NCBI GenBank assembly: GCA_024398635.1
Contig: JAKSIV010000001.1
Span: forward strand, 1-64,000
Direction of reading: 5' to 3'
DNA: 64,000 nucleotides
DNA from: Bacteroidaceae bacterium
GTDB taxonomy: Bacteria > Bacteroidota > Bacteroidia > Bacteroidales > Bacteroidaceae
Part shown: piece by piece, positions 26,539 through 36,048 of the stretch
Position numbering within the stretch: position 1 is the stretch's first letter
Layout of the letters: each line of letters opens with the position of its first letter
The notes under the pieces: model-generated
The model's input: the letters and a program-made list of their open reading frames with translations, nothing else
Database searches by the model: none
Told to the model about the DNA's origin: nothing
Program-made: the position numbers and the translations under genes

Positions 26539-29181
26539 ATGAAACGCTTACTGCCAATTATTGCCACATCACTATGTGCATTTGTTTCGTGCTCCAAAAC
26601 ACAGGATGCAGGAAAGTATGAAATCAATGACTTGGGTTATTTCGAGACCCGTGGTGTCAACCTTCTGGTTTATTCAAACAATTATCAGGGAGTCTTTTGT
26701 GATGAGAAGACTGCCGGAGTAGAGATTGTACAGCGCGGTGTGCGTATCGCTACCGGCGGAGCTGTACGTCTTATGAATACACCTGAGCAGTGGGATATTT
26801 ACGCAACCCTTACAGAGCGTACCATTGATACGCTGGGCGGCGTGATAAGCTGCAAGTTCAATTATCCTGATTACAACTTCCGTTACGGGATTACCGTAAA
26901 GCAGGAGGGTAAGGGATTCCTTATGTCGGTCGAGATGGAAGATCCGCTGCCGGCCGATCTGGCAGGAAAAGCCGGCCTGAACATGGAATTCTTCCCTGCA
27001 ACCTATTTCGGCAAGACATATCTTGTTGACGGCCAGTCCGAGATATTCCCGCGTTATCCGTCAAGTGATACCGAGATGAAGTCAAAGGATGAAAAGATCC
27101 CGCAGTTCTGGGGTCTGTCAACATTCGATGACCGCGGACGTAACGAGTTCATCGTACCCAAACCGATATCAAAGGGACATACCATCGTAGTCGCTCCTGA
27201 GGATGAGTCTTTGCGTGTCCTGTTCCAGTCAGATACAGAGCTGAATCTGTTTGACGGCCGTAACCTTTCGCAGAACGGCACCTTCGTGGTACGCTCTTTC
27301 CTGCCTGCAGGCAAGACCGGAAAGGTTCTGGAGTGGTATGTTGAGCCTACACCTGATTCCAAGTGGATCCGTGAACCCAACATAGGGTTCTCACAGATAG
27401 GTTATACTCCCGCCCAGAAGAAGGTGGCTGTGATAGAGTTGGACCGCAATGACAAGGTGGCATCAAAGGCAAAGGTGTTCAGGGTGAACGCCGATGGCAG
27501 CAGTACGCTGGTGCTTCAACCTTCAGTAAAGGAGTGGGGCGTATTCTACGACCGCTACAACTACGCACAGTGTGATTTCAGTGCCGTAAAGGAGCCGGGC
27601 ACCTATTACATAGAGTATAAGGGTGTCAAAACCAATCCGTTCCCCATAAACAAGAATGTCTATGAGGGCAAGTGGCACAACACTATGGATGTTTGGCTTC
27701 CTGTCCAGATGGACCATATGATGGTTAATGAAGCATATCGCGTATGGCACGGCCGTTCACACATGGACGATGCCATCCAGGCTCCCACCAACTATCAGCA
27801 GCATGACGGCTACCGTATGGGTAACACCACCAACACCAAATACAAGCCTTACGAGCATATTCCGGGCCTGGCAGTAGGTGCATGGTACGATGCCGGTGAC
27901 TTTGACATACAGTCAGGTACCGTGATAGGTCTTACTTCACAATTGGCCGAGGTATGGGATGTCTTGCGTCCGGAGCGTGACGAGACATACATAGACCAGA
28001 AGACCCAGTTTGTAGACATTCACCGTCCCGACGGTCTGCCTGATATCATTCAGCAGGTAGAACACGGTGCACTGAACCTTTGTGCACAGATTGAGAACAT
28101 CGGCTTCATAGCAGGTGGTATCGTTCAGGGCAATATGCACCAGTATCATCATCTGGGTGATGCCGTGACCATTACTGACGGTTATATTTATGATCCAAGC
28201 CTGAAACCTTATGAGGTTCGCGGCAACCGTTCCGGTACATTGGATGACCGCTTTGCTTTCACCAACAATGCAGGCAATCCTATGGGTAACGCCAATGTTT
28301 GCGCAGCTCTGGCACATGCCGCACGTGTGCTTGCACCATATATCCCCGCTACAGCAGAGCGTTGCAAGAAAAACGCTCTCAAGCTTTGGAAGGAGATGGA
28401 TGACTATCAGGCCAGAATGGGCAACCGTACTCAGCAGCAGGCCAATATGCAGCGTGGCGGACAGGGTGGCGGCCGCGGATTCGGCGGTGACCGTTCGGGT
28501 GCTGCTATCCAGTTGTGGTTGTTGACAGGAGATGACAAGTATAAGGAGATGTTCCTGCCTATGGTCATGCGTCAGATTGAGGCTGCCAAGACAGCACCTC
28601 AGGGTGTCGAGGATAACCGTACCGGCGGTGGCAGCGCAATGCGTGCTCCGCGTGTAAACATCACTACGGCCCTTTCATTGCTTCCTTATATGGATGATGA
28701 TTTCAAGGCACAGCTGCGTGAGGTGATCCCCGTATTCGTAGAGGATGCCAAGCGTACGGCTGAGTCCACACCTTATGGCGTTCCCGTTGCAGGCGGAACA
28801 TGGGGTGGAAGCGAGCGCGTAATCAGCTGGGCCCAGAACAACTATATGGTTTGGCGTTATTATCCCGACCTGATTGATCCCGAGCTGGTTTTGTCAGGCC
28901 TGAACTTTATATACGGAAACCATCCGTATTCAAATGTATCATTCGTAACGGCTGTCGGCGTAAATACCAAGAAGGTTGCTTACGGCAACAACCGTGCTGA
29001 TCATACGTTCATCCCCGGCGGAATAGCTCCCGGTCTGGTGCTGCTCAAGCCCGACCTTCTGGAGCACAAGGATGACTATCCGTTCCTGTGGGGTGAGAAT
29101 GAGTGTTGTACACGTACCGTACCTTCATATGTGACATTATCAATCGGTGCTGAGGAGATTGCTGCGGCAATCAATAAATGA
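26539..29181 (+). CDS. GH9 family glycoside hydrolase lipoprotein
   Basis: The 880-aa protein has a lipoprotein signal (FVSCSK, Cys18), a beta-sandwich N-terminal part with a cellulase-type Ig domain (GFSQIGYTPAQKKVAVIELD), then an (alpha/alpha)6 GH9 domain. The catalytic DAGD is at about 451-454 (AWYDAGDFDIQSG), and the proton-donor region is WGENECC near 851-857. A Gln/Gly-rich loop near residue 640 is unusual. GH9 enzymes cleave beta-1,4-glucans or related polymers; activity on a specific substrate cannot be told. The next gene, an ABC ATPase, begins 14 nt later, so the two may be cotranscribed. Confidence 0.88.
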   Translation: MKRLLPIIATSLCAFVSCSKTQDAGKYEINDLGYFETRGVNLLVYSNNYQGVFCDEKTAGVEIVQRGVRIATGGAVRLMNTPEQWDIYATLTERTIDTLGGVISCKFNYPDYNFRYGITVKQEGKGFLMSVEMEDPLPADLAGKAGLNMEFFPATYFGKTYLVDGQSEIFPRYPSSDTEMKSKDEKIPQFWGLSTFDDRGRNEFIVPKPISKGHTIVVAPEDESLRVLFQSDTELNLFDGRNLSQNGTFVVRSFLPAGKTGKVLEWYVEPTPDSKWIREPNIGFSQIGYTPAQKKVAVIELDRNDKVASKAKVFRVNADGSSTLVLQPSVKEWGVFYDRYNYAQCDFSAVKEPGTYYIEYKGVKTNPFPINKNVYEGKWHNTMDVWLPVQMDHMMVNEAYRVWHGRSHMDDAIQAPTNYQQHDGYRMGNTTNTKYKPYEHIPGLAVGAWYDAGDFDIQSGTVIGLTSQLAEVWDVLRPERDETYIDQKTQFVDIHRPDGLPDIIQQVEHGALNLCAQIENIGFIAGGIVQGNMHQYHHLGDAVTITDGYIYDPSLKPYEVRGNRSGTLDDRFAFTNNAGNPMGNANVCAALAHAARVLAPYIPATAERCKKNALKLWKEMDDYQARMGNRTQQQANMQRGGQGGGRGFGGDRSGAAIQLWLLTGDDKYKEMFLPMVMRQIEAAKTAPQGVEDNRTGGGSAMRAPRVNITTALSLLPYMDDDFKAQLREVIPVFVEDAKRTAESTPYGVPVAGGTWGGSERVISWAQNNYMVWRYYPDLIDPELVLSGLNFIYGNHPYSNVSFVTAVGVNTKKVAYGNNRADHTFIPGGIAPGLVLLKPDLLEHKDDYPFLWGENECCTRTVPSYVTLSIGAEEIAAAINK

Positions 29182-29195
29182 TGCAATAGTCCGTA

Positions 29196-30077
29196 ATGTC
29201 AATAACAATCAAAGGCTTAAGCCACTATTACCCCAACGGTAAGAAAGCGCTTAACGATATAAACCTTGAGATACCATCCGGCATGTTCGGTCTTTTGGGA
29301 CCGAACGGTGCCGGTAAGTCTACCCTGATGCGTATCCTTGTAACCCTAATGGAACCTACCGAAGGGCAGGTCGATATTTGCGGTTACGATATCCGTACGC
29401 AACGTAAGGAGGTCCGCAGGATTCTGGGCTATCTGCCGCAGGATTTCAGGTTCTTCGCCAAATACAAGGTCCGTGAGTTTCTGGAATATTCAGCAGCGCT
29501 TTCAGGCATGACGAACTCTGCCGCACGCGGTAAGGCTGTAGATGAAATGCTGGAGCAGGTAGGTCTTTACGAGGCTCGTGACCGATACGCACAGAATCTG
29601 TCAGGCGGTATGAAAAGACGTCTGGGTATAGCCCAGGCGCTGATACACCAGCCTAAGATCCTGGTGGTTGATGAGCCTACTACCGGACTTGACCCTGAGG
29701 AGCGTATCAGGTTCCGTAACCTGTTGAGCGAGGCCAGTACAAAGGATACCACAATCATTCTGTCAACACATATCGTAGGTGACATATCGAGTTCATGTAC
29801 CGAGATGGCAATGCTCAATCAGGGACAGGTCATGTTCCGCGGTTCACCTGCCGGCATGCTCAAGGAGACCGAAGGCAAGGTATGGCGTCTCAAGGTTACC
29901 AATGACCAGTATGCCGAGATAAATCAGAGATACGCGGTGATTTCAACCATACCTGACGGTCTGGGTTGGGATTTGCAGGTGGTATCCAAGGAGTCTCCCG
30001 GATACGGTGCGGTCAGCTATCCGCCCAACCTGGAGCATGCATACGTTTATTTTACCGAGATAAAGGATAAGGAGTGA
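29196..30077 (+). CDS. ABC transporter ATP-binding protein
   Basis: The 293-aa ATPase has Walker A GPNGAGKST (from about 35), signature LSGGMKRR (135-142), Walker B ILVVDE (155-160) and H-loop His192, all intact, plus a C-terminal extension of about 80 residues. It belongs to the ABC-2/DrrA-like group that energises multi-drug or polysaccharide-type exporters. Its stop overlaps the start of the membrane partner (TGATG). It shares unusual wording with the ATPase at 43.1 kb (SGMFGLLGPNGAGKST, DPxERIRFRNLL, STHI-x2-DI-x-SSC), which marks the two as a paralogous pair inside one locus. Confidence 0.93.
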   Translation: MSITIKGLSHYYPNGKKALNDINLEIPSGMFGLLGPNGAGKSTLMRILVTLMEPTEGQVDICGYDIRTQRKEVRRILGYLPQDFRFFAKYKVREFLEYSAALSGMTNSAARGKAVDEMLEQVGLYEARDRYAQNLSGGMKRRLGIAQALIHQPKILVVDEPTTGLDPEERIRFRNLLSEASTKDTTIILSTHIVGDISSSCTEMAMLNQGQVMFRGSPAGMLKETEGKVWRLKVTNDQYAEINQRYAVISTIPDGLGWDLQVVSKESPGYGAVSYPPNLEHAYVYFTEIKDKE

Positions 30078-33000
30078 TGGGACTTGGAATAACTAACATA
30101 CGCATAGTCTCCAAGTACGAGACAAAACTGCTTGTCCGAGGCTGGTTCTTTAAGGTTTTTGCCTTTCTGGCTCTGTTTGCGGCTATAATCCTGGGGTCAA
30201 TATACATTCTTTCGCAGTTCCCTGAATCACAGATGGTCAACCGCTCGGTCATTCCCTATATGTTCATGCTGGTAATGAATGTAGGGCAGGCCGTGGTGTC
30301 GGTATTCCTTGCATCCGAGTATCTTAAACGCGACAAGCAGTTGGATACATCGGAGGTGTTCTACACCCGTCCGCTCAGTAATGCCGAGTATCTGTTGGGC
30401 AAGATGTGGGCCACGCTGAAAGTATTCTTCATACTGGATGCGGCAGTGGCGATGATTGCATTGATAATGAGCCTGATAAAATACGGCGTTGATCTGGATT
30501 ACCTGAGCTACATATGGTATTTCCTGCTGCTCAGTGTCCCGACGCTGGTATTCATTGTAGGACTCTCAACCACCCTGATGCTGATACTAAACAATCAGGC
30601 CATCACGATGGTACTGCTGCTGGCATATATAGGTGTCACGCTGTTCTACATCGACGACTTGTACTATTACCTCTTTGATTACATAGGGTTCAACATACCT
30701 ATGCTCAAATCTGTCGTTACAGGTTTCAGCGGACTGCCCAGGCTGATAAACCACAGGTTGTGCTATCTGCTGCTCGGCATAGGTCTGATACTTACCGATA
30801 TTTCTCTGTTCCACCGTCTTGCCAACTCCAGATACAGTCTGCTTCCCTGGCGAATAGCTGCGGTTGTGTTCCTGGCAGGAGGCCTGTACGCAGGTTTCAG
30901 ACATGTTCATCTCTATAAGATGGACGAGAGATTCAGGGCCGATATGGTGGAACTGGATAACAGATATTTCAGTACGGGCGGTGCCGTGGCCCAGTCATGC
31001 GAACTTACGGTAGTTCAGAACGGCGATTCGCTGAATGTCAGGGCAGACATGACCGTAAGACCCGGACAGGATGCGCGGCAGCTTGTCTTTACGCTTAATC
31101 CCGGATTCATGGTCCGTAACGTCAGTGCCGTGGGACATCAGGTTGAATTTGAACGTCTGATGCATCTTATCGTACTTACTTTTGACAAGACACTGCCCGA
31201 GGACGAGCCTGTCAACATCATAATGGAGTATGGCGGTAAAGCCGATGAGCGGATATGTTATCTGGATATATCGGACGAGAAACTTATTGAGAACGTCAAG
31301 GCGCTCTCCATGCTCAATGTGGGAAAGCGTTATCTGTACCAGAACAAGGATTTTACCATGCTTACTCCGGAGAGTTACTGGTATCCGCGCCCGGGTGTGG
31401 CATACAGTGACCAGAGTCCCGAGTGGCAGTTGTCATATTTTACCGATTTTGTGGTCAACGTAACCCCCAATCCCGGACTGACTCCCATTTCGCAGGGATT
31501 ATGCACTGCAAACAGTGACTCAACGTCGTATACTTTCACACCTGAAACATCGCTGCCGTCGGTATCACTCTTTATAGGTGATTACACCCCCAAGTCAATG
31601 ATGGTTGACTCAACGATGTACACCGTGTGGGAGTTGGGACAGTGGGATGACCAGTTCGAGGTGTTGGATTCCATACGTGATACCATTCCTGTCTTTATAC
31701 GTGATATACGCAGGTTCATGGAGTATCAGGCAGAGATGTCATATCCGTTCAAACGTTTCTCCATCGTGGAGGTGCCGGCTCAGTTTACATCATACAAACG
31801 GGTATGGACATCTGCATACGAGCAGTTGCAGCCTGAGATGGCACTGGTACACGAAAGGGGTTTTGATATGAGGGTATTCCAGTTCCAGATTATGAAACGT
31901 ATGTATTCCGGCGGACGCTTTAACCGCAGGGGGAATAATAATATGTCGGAGAAGGAGATACTCCATAACGTATTGAGCGCTGCAATTAATTTTATGGTGG
32001 AAGCCGGTTCTTACGGCGGCAGCAGCCGGAACGGACGTTGGACAATGACCCAAGTGGATAATCCATACTATTATCACCCGCTGTTCTACAATTTCAGGTA
32101 TAATGTCTACTCATCTGACTGGCCGATGGCAAACAGGATGGTGGAGTCAATAACAGGAAATACCCCGAATATCGGGTCTGCAATGTGGATGAGGAGGATG
32201 AACGGACTGTCCGAGGACGAGAAGGCGCTCATCCTGATGGGCAAATACGGATTTGACCGTATAATGTCGGATCCCGAATGGGAGGATCTTGCCGATAATG
32301 CCCTGACGCTCAAGACAAATGATTTCTTTGCTCCCGTATCGGCCGTAATGGGTTATGAGAGAATGGTTGATTCCATATCGGCCAAGACCAGGGAGAAGGA
32401 GTTCGCCAATGTATCGTTTGATTCAATCCTGGATTGGATACAGGTATATTCCGGCGTGGACCTGCAGGGTAGGATTGAGGCCTGGAACCAGCCGGCACGG
32501 TTGGCTTGCTACAAGATAGGTACGCCTCTGATGACCACCGTCACTACCGATACTGCCGATATCTACCAGGCAGAGATCGCGTTTGAGAACATATCGGACA
32601 ATCCGGGCTATGTGAGCGTGGAATTTGTCTTTTATGAGACGGAGAATGCGGGTGACGAGGACAAACCCAAAAGCATGGTTGTGAGTGTAGGCGCACATGA
32701 GACACGCAGGATTGTGACCCACTGGTTCAACACTCCCAGCTCGATAAATGTCAATACCATGCTATCGTCAAATCTGCCGCATCAGATTAATATGGATAAT
32801 TCGGACTGGAGTTCATATACCGGTACCGAGCTCACTCCTGAGGGTGTCTATACGGTACGCGGCGGTGTTGACAATACGGCTCCGGGTGAGATAATCGTAG
32901 ATAATGAGGACAGCAGGCTGTTCTCGCTTTCCAGACCGCTCCGAACCGGTTATCTGTCAAAATGGATAGACAAGGCCCGGGAGAACAAGAACGAGTTTAT

Positions 33001-33454
33001 CTATGAGGGCTTCTCTGATTGGCGCACATACACTCAGTGGACTCTGATTACGGACCAGAACCTGTACGGCGACTACATTCGCTCAGCCTATCTCATATCA
33101 CCCGGTGACGGCGGACAGTACGCCCGCTGGAGCATACCGCTGACCGTTGCGGGAGTATATGACGTGTATTACTATGCGTCGCCCAGCATGTATCAGAATA
33201 ACAACCGTAACCGCAGGTGGAACAACAATAACAATCGGAATAACAACGGCCGCCGTGTGACGAACGATTACAACTTTGAGATAGGGCAGTTCAATTCAAG
33301 TGACCGTGTCTCAATGAACATGTGGCGTGCTGACGAGGGTTGGAACCTTCTGGGTACATTCAGGTTTGAGGCGGATACCGTAAATGTGACGCTGAATAAC
33401 AAATCCGGCATCAGGATAATTATAGCCGATGCCGTAAGGTTGGTAAAAAGATAA
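30077..33454 (+). CDS. ABC-2 permease with M1-like and golvesin-like periplasmic domains
   Basis: The protein is 1125 aa from the ATG at 30077, preferred over an in-frame GTG one codon earlier because it forms a TGATG overlap with the ATPase. Residues 1-280 hold about seven membrane helices of ABC-2 type. Residues from about 285 are predicted periplasmic and resemble M1 aminopeptidase-like regions (YWYPRPGVAY, YPFKRFSIVEVPAQF), but no HExxH zinc motif is visible, so the part is probably non-catalytic. The last about 130 residues (VAGVYDVYYYAS, GTFRFEADTV, IIADAVRLVK) resemble the golvesin/xanthan-lyase carbohydrate-binding fold. An Asn/Arg-rich stretch near 1045-1060 interrupts it. Confidence 0.8.
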   Translation: MGLGITNIRIVSKYETKLLVRGWFFKVFAFLALFAAIILGSIYILSQFPESQMVNRSVIPYMFMLVMNVGQAVVSVFLASEYLKRDKQLDTSEVFYTRPLSNAEYLLGKMWATLKVFFILDAAVAMIALIMSLIKYGVDLDYLSYIWYFLLLSVPTLVFIVGLSTTLMLILNNQAITMVLLLAYIGVTLFYIDDLYYYLFDYIGFNIPMLKSVVTGFSGLPRLINHRLCYLLLGIGLILTDISLFHRLANSRYSLLPWRIAAVVFLAGGLYAGFRHVHLYKMDERFRADMVELDNRYFSTGGAVAQSCELTVVQNGDSLNVRADMTVRPGQDARQLVFTLNPGFMVRNVSAVGHQVEFERLMHLIVLTFDKTLPEDEPVNIIMEYGGKADERICYLDISDEKLIENVKALSMLNVGKRYLYQNKDFTMLTPESYWYPRPGVAYSDQSPEWQLSYFTDFVVNVTPNPGLTPISQGLCTANSDSTSYTFTPETSLPSVSLFIGDYTPKSMMVDSTMYTVWELGQWDDQFEVLDSIRDTIPVFIRDIRRFMEYQAEMSYPFKRFSIVEVPAQFTSYKRVWTSAYEQLQPEMALVHERGFDMRVFQFQIMKRMYSGGRFNRRGNNNMSEKEILHNVLSAAINFMVEAGSYGGSSRNGRWTMTQVDNPYYYHPLFYNFRYNVYSSDWPMANRMVESITGNTPNIGSAMWMRRMNGLSEDEKALILMGKYGFDRIMSDPEWEDLADNALTLKTNDFFAPVSAVMGYERMVDSISAKTREKEFANVSFDSILDWIQVYSGVDLQGRIEAWNQPARLACYKIGTPLMTTVTTDTADIYQAEIAFENISDNPGYVSVEFVFYETENAGDEDKPKSMVVSVGAHETRRIVTHWFNTPSSINVNTMLSSNLPHQINMDNSDWSSYTGTELTPEGVYTVRGGVDNTAPGEIIVDNEDSRLFSLSRPLRTGYLSKWIDKARENKNEFIYEGFSDWRTYTQWTLITDQNLYGDYIRSAYLISPGDGGQYARWSIPLTVAGVYDVYYYASPSMYQNNNRNRRWNNNNNRNNNGRRVTNDYNFEIGQFNSSDRVSMNMWRADEGWNLLGTFRFEADTVNVTLNNKSGIRIIIADAVRLVKR

Positions 33455-33466
33455 AAAGATAAATAT

Positions 33467-34966
33467 ATGACAAGAAAAAGATTTTTGATTACTGCTGTCA
33501 TTCTTGCTTCTGTACCGGTCTTTTATACCGGGGCCCAGGCGCAGATTATCATGACCATGGAGCAGGCTCTGCAGTACAGTGAAGAGCATAATCCGGACCT
33601 TATCAACTCCCGCATGAGTATGGAAAGGTATGAGCAGAACCTCATTGCCCAGAGGGCATCACTCAAATCAAGGTTCTCTCTTAATCTGACTCCTGTTTCT
33701 TACTCGCAGTCACGTCAGTTTGACAGCCGTTTCTCAGACTGGTACACCAACCGTTCGCTGTCATCATCGGGTACGTTCAGCATATCGCAGCCCATCATAT
33801 GGACCGATGCTACGCTGTCACTCAATAACAGTCTGTCATGGCAGAACAACGAGTCTACCATAAGCGGTACCACCAACAGCAACCGCGCATTCAGTAACAG
33901 CCTGTACCTGAGTCTGAACCAGCCCATCTTCACATACAACAGGACCAAGATGAACCTGCGCCAGATAGAGATGAACTATGAGAACGCCCGAATCAGTTAC
34001 GCCCTGCAGCTGCTTAACGTGGAGCGCAATATCACGAGTCAGTTCTACAGTCTGTTCACTGCTCAGCAGAACCTTGAGATAAGCGAGAAGGAGCTTGAGA
34101 ATGCCGAGAAGAACTTCAATATTATTAATGATAAGGTTGAGGCCGATCTGGTCACAAAGGATGAATACTATCAGGCCGAGCTTAACCTGGCTCAGTCACG
34201 TTCAAGCCTGGAGAATCAGAGAGTGAGCCTGGAGAATTCCAAGGATAATTTCAAGCAGGCGTTGGGTATCCCTCTGGAAGAGGATATCATGGTGGTTTGT
34301 GATATTGAGGCCGAGCCTGTTTATGTGGATTTTGAGAAGGCTCTTGAGAGTGCCACGACTACAAGACTTGAACTCCGTCAGCGTCAGATATCCAGAGAGC
34401 AGCAGGAGATGTCCATGATACAGGTAAAGGACAATGACAGTTTCAGCGGTAACATATCGCTGTCGGTGGGTATAATGGGCGATGATCCTGAGTTACCCCA
34501 CGTCTATGACAACCCCACCAACAATCCTCGCGTGGCAGTGACATTCAGTGTGCCTATCTTTGATTGGGGTGCAAGAAAGGCCCGTATCAAGGCTGCAGAG
34601 ATAGAGAGGAAAATGTTTGAGCTCAGTGCCGAGGAGGAACTCAAGAGCATAGAGATGAACGTACGCAGCACTTGCCGCAGCCTGGACAATCTGCTGGGAC
34701 AGATATCAATTGCTGAGCAGAGTCAGAAAAATGCACAGCTTACCTATGACCTCAATGAGGAGCGTTATCGTAACGGCGAGTTGACCGGTATGCAGATGAA
34801 CCAGTTCCAGACACAGTTGTCAAACAGCAAGATGTCATATACACAGGCCATAATCAATTATAAGGTTCAGCTTCTTAACATCAAGATCCTGACCCTGTAT
34901 GACTTTGAGAAGGATGAGCCTGTGGTTCCCATTACCTATGAACAGAGTACGGACAAGAAGAAATAA
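33467..34966 (+). CDS. TolC-family outer-membrane efflux protein
   Basis: The 499-aa protein has a signal peptide (cleavage near TGAQAQ), then the two TolC repeats: MTMEQALQYSEEHNPDLIN opens the first and long coiled helices (LEISEKELENAEKNF, then LTYDLNEERYRNGELTG) form the periplasmic tunnel. It provides the outer-membrane exit duct for tripartite pumps. It lies 12 nt after the permease and 4 nt before the adaptor, so one transcript supplies both ABC and RND parts and this duct may serve both. Confidence 0.93.
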   Translation: MTRKRFLITAVILASVPVFYTGAQAQIIMTMEQALQYSEEHNPDLINSRMSMERYEQNLIAQRASLKSRFSLNLTPVSYSQSRQFDSRFSDWYTNRSLSSSGTFSISQPIIWTDATLSLNNSLSWQNNESTISGTTNSNRAFSNSLYLSLNQPIFTYNRTKMNLRQIEMNYENARISYALQLLNVERNITSQFYSLFTAQQNLEISEKELENAEKNFNIINDKVEADLVTKDEYYQAELNLAQSRSSLENQRVSLENSKDNFKQALGIPLEEDIMVVCDIEAEPVYVDFEKALESATTTRLELRQRQISREQQEMSMIQVKDNDSFSGNISLSVGIMGDDPELPHVYDNPTNNPRVAVTFSVPIFDWGARKARIKAAEIERKMFELSAEEELKSIEMNVRSTCRSLDNLLGQISIAEQSQKNAQLTYDLNEERYRNGELTGMQMNQFQTQLSNSKMSYTQAIINYKVQLLNIKILTLYDFEKDEPVVPITYEQSTDKKK

Positions 34967-34970
34967 TAAA

Positions 34971-36041
34971 ATGAAACAGTATATGAAATCAGGAATCAGA
35001 GTACTTACGCTGACTGCACTTACAGTCTTGATGGCAGGGTGCAGACAAGAGAACACAATGAACCGTAACGAGATACCTACACCGGTATCGGTATCTGACA
35101 TTACCTATGGTTCAATCAGCAGGGTTTTCACCACCAACAGCACCGCTATTTCGAGTGCCGAGGCCGAGTTGTCAACTGAGATGGCCGGAAAGTATCATCT
35201 TCAGAAGAACCCCTCGACCGGCGAACCTTACAAACTGGGTGACAAGGTCAAGAAAGGAGCCCTGATTGTACGCATTGAGGACAAGTCATATGAAAACGGC
35301 ATCTCTATCGAGACCAAACGTCTCAATCTGGAACTGGCAGAGCAGGAACAGGTCAAGACAAAGTCTCTGTATGACAAGGGCGGTGCCACTTTGACCGAGG
35401 TCAAGAACTCCGAGGTCAAGATCATGAACTCCCGTCTGGATTATGAGAACGCCGAGATGAATCTGGAGAAGATGAACATCCGCGCTCCCTTTGACGGTGT
35501 GATCGTGAACCTGCCTCATTTCTCCGAGGATGCCAAGCTGAACAGCGGAACATCGGTAGTAACCATCATGGACTACAGCTCCATGCTGCTCGAGATTAAC
35601 CTTCCTGAGAGTGCTATCAATGAGGTGAAGGTGGGCCAGAAGGCATACGTCACCCATTATACACTCCCCAAGGATACCATCATAGGTGAGATTACCGAAC
35701 TCTCTCCGGCCATCAGCTCCGAGACCCGTACATTCAAGGGCAAGCTTGTTATAGACAACAAGAAACTGCTTATCAGACCGGGTATGTTCGTGAAGGCCGA
35801 TATCGTTACCGAGAGCCATAGTTCAACAATCATCATTCCTAAGAACATTGTCCGTAACGAGCGCAACAGACGTATCGTGTTCGTTGTCGACCAGGGTATC
35901 GCAAGGGCAAAACAGGTCAGACTGGGCCTTGAGGAGAAGAACCAGGTTGAGGTCCTGGGCGGACTTGAAAAGGATGATCAGCTGATTATCCGTGGTTTTG
36001 AGACCCTGAGAGACGGTTCAAAGGTAAAGATCCAGAGATAA
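34971..36041 (+). CDS. RND periplasmic adaptor (membrane-fusion) lipoprotein
   Basis: The protein is 356 aa from the ATG at 34971, chosen because it gives a lipoprotein signal (VLMAGCRQE); a longer in-frame start would hide it. It has the lipoyl-like halves (GALIVRIEDKSYE and IRAPFDGVIV), a short helical hairpin and a beta barrel (VGQKAYVTHYTL), and ends with the membrane-proximal part. It links the inner-membrane pump to the TolC duct. It lies 7 nt before the RND pump. Confidence 0.93.
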   Translation: MKQYMKSGIRVLTLTALTVLMAGCRQENTMNRNEIPTPVSVSDITYGSISRVFTTNSTAISSAEAELSTEMAGKYHLQKNPSTGEPYKLGDKVKKGALIVRIEDKSYENGISIETKRLNLELAEQEQVKTKSLYDKGGATLTEVKNSEVKIMNSRLDYENAEMNLEKMNIRAPFDGVIVNLPHFSEDAKLNSGTSVVTIMDYSSMLLEINLPESAINEVKVGQKAYVTHYTLPKDTIIGEITELSPAISSETRTFKGKLVIDNKKLLIRPGMFVKADIVTESHSSTIIIPKNIVRNERNRRIVFVVDQGIARAKQVRLGLEEKNQVEVLGGLEKDDQLIIRGFETLRDGSKVKIQR

Positions 36042-36048
36042 TAGAAGG

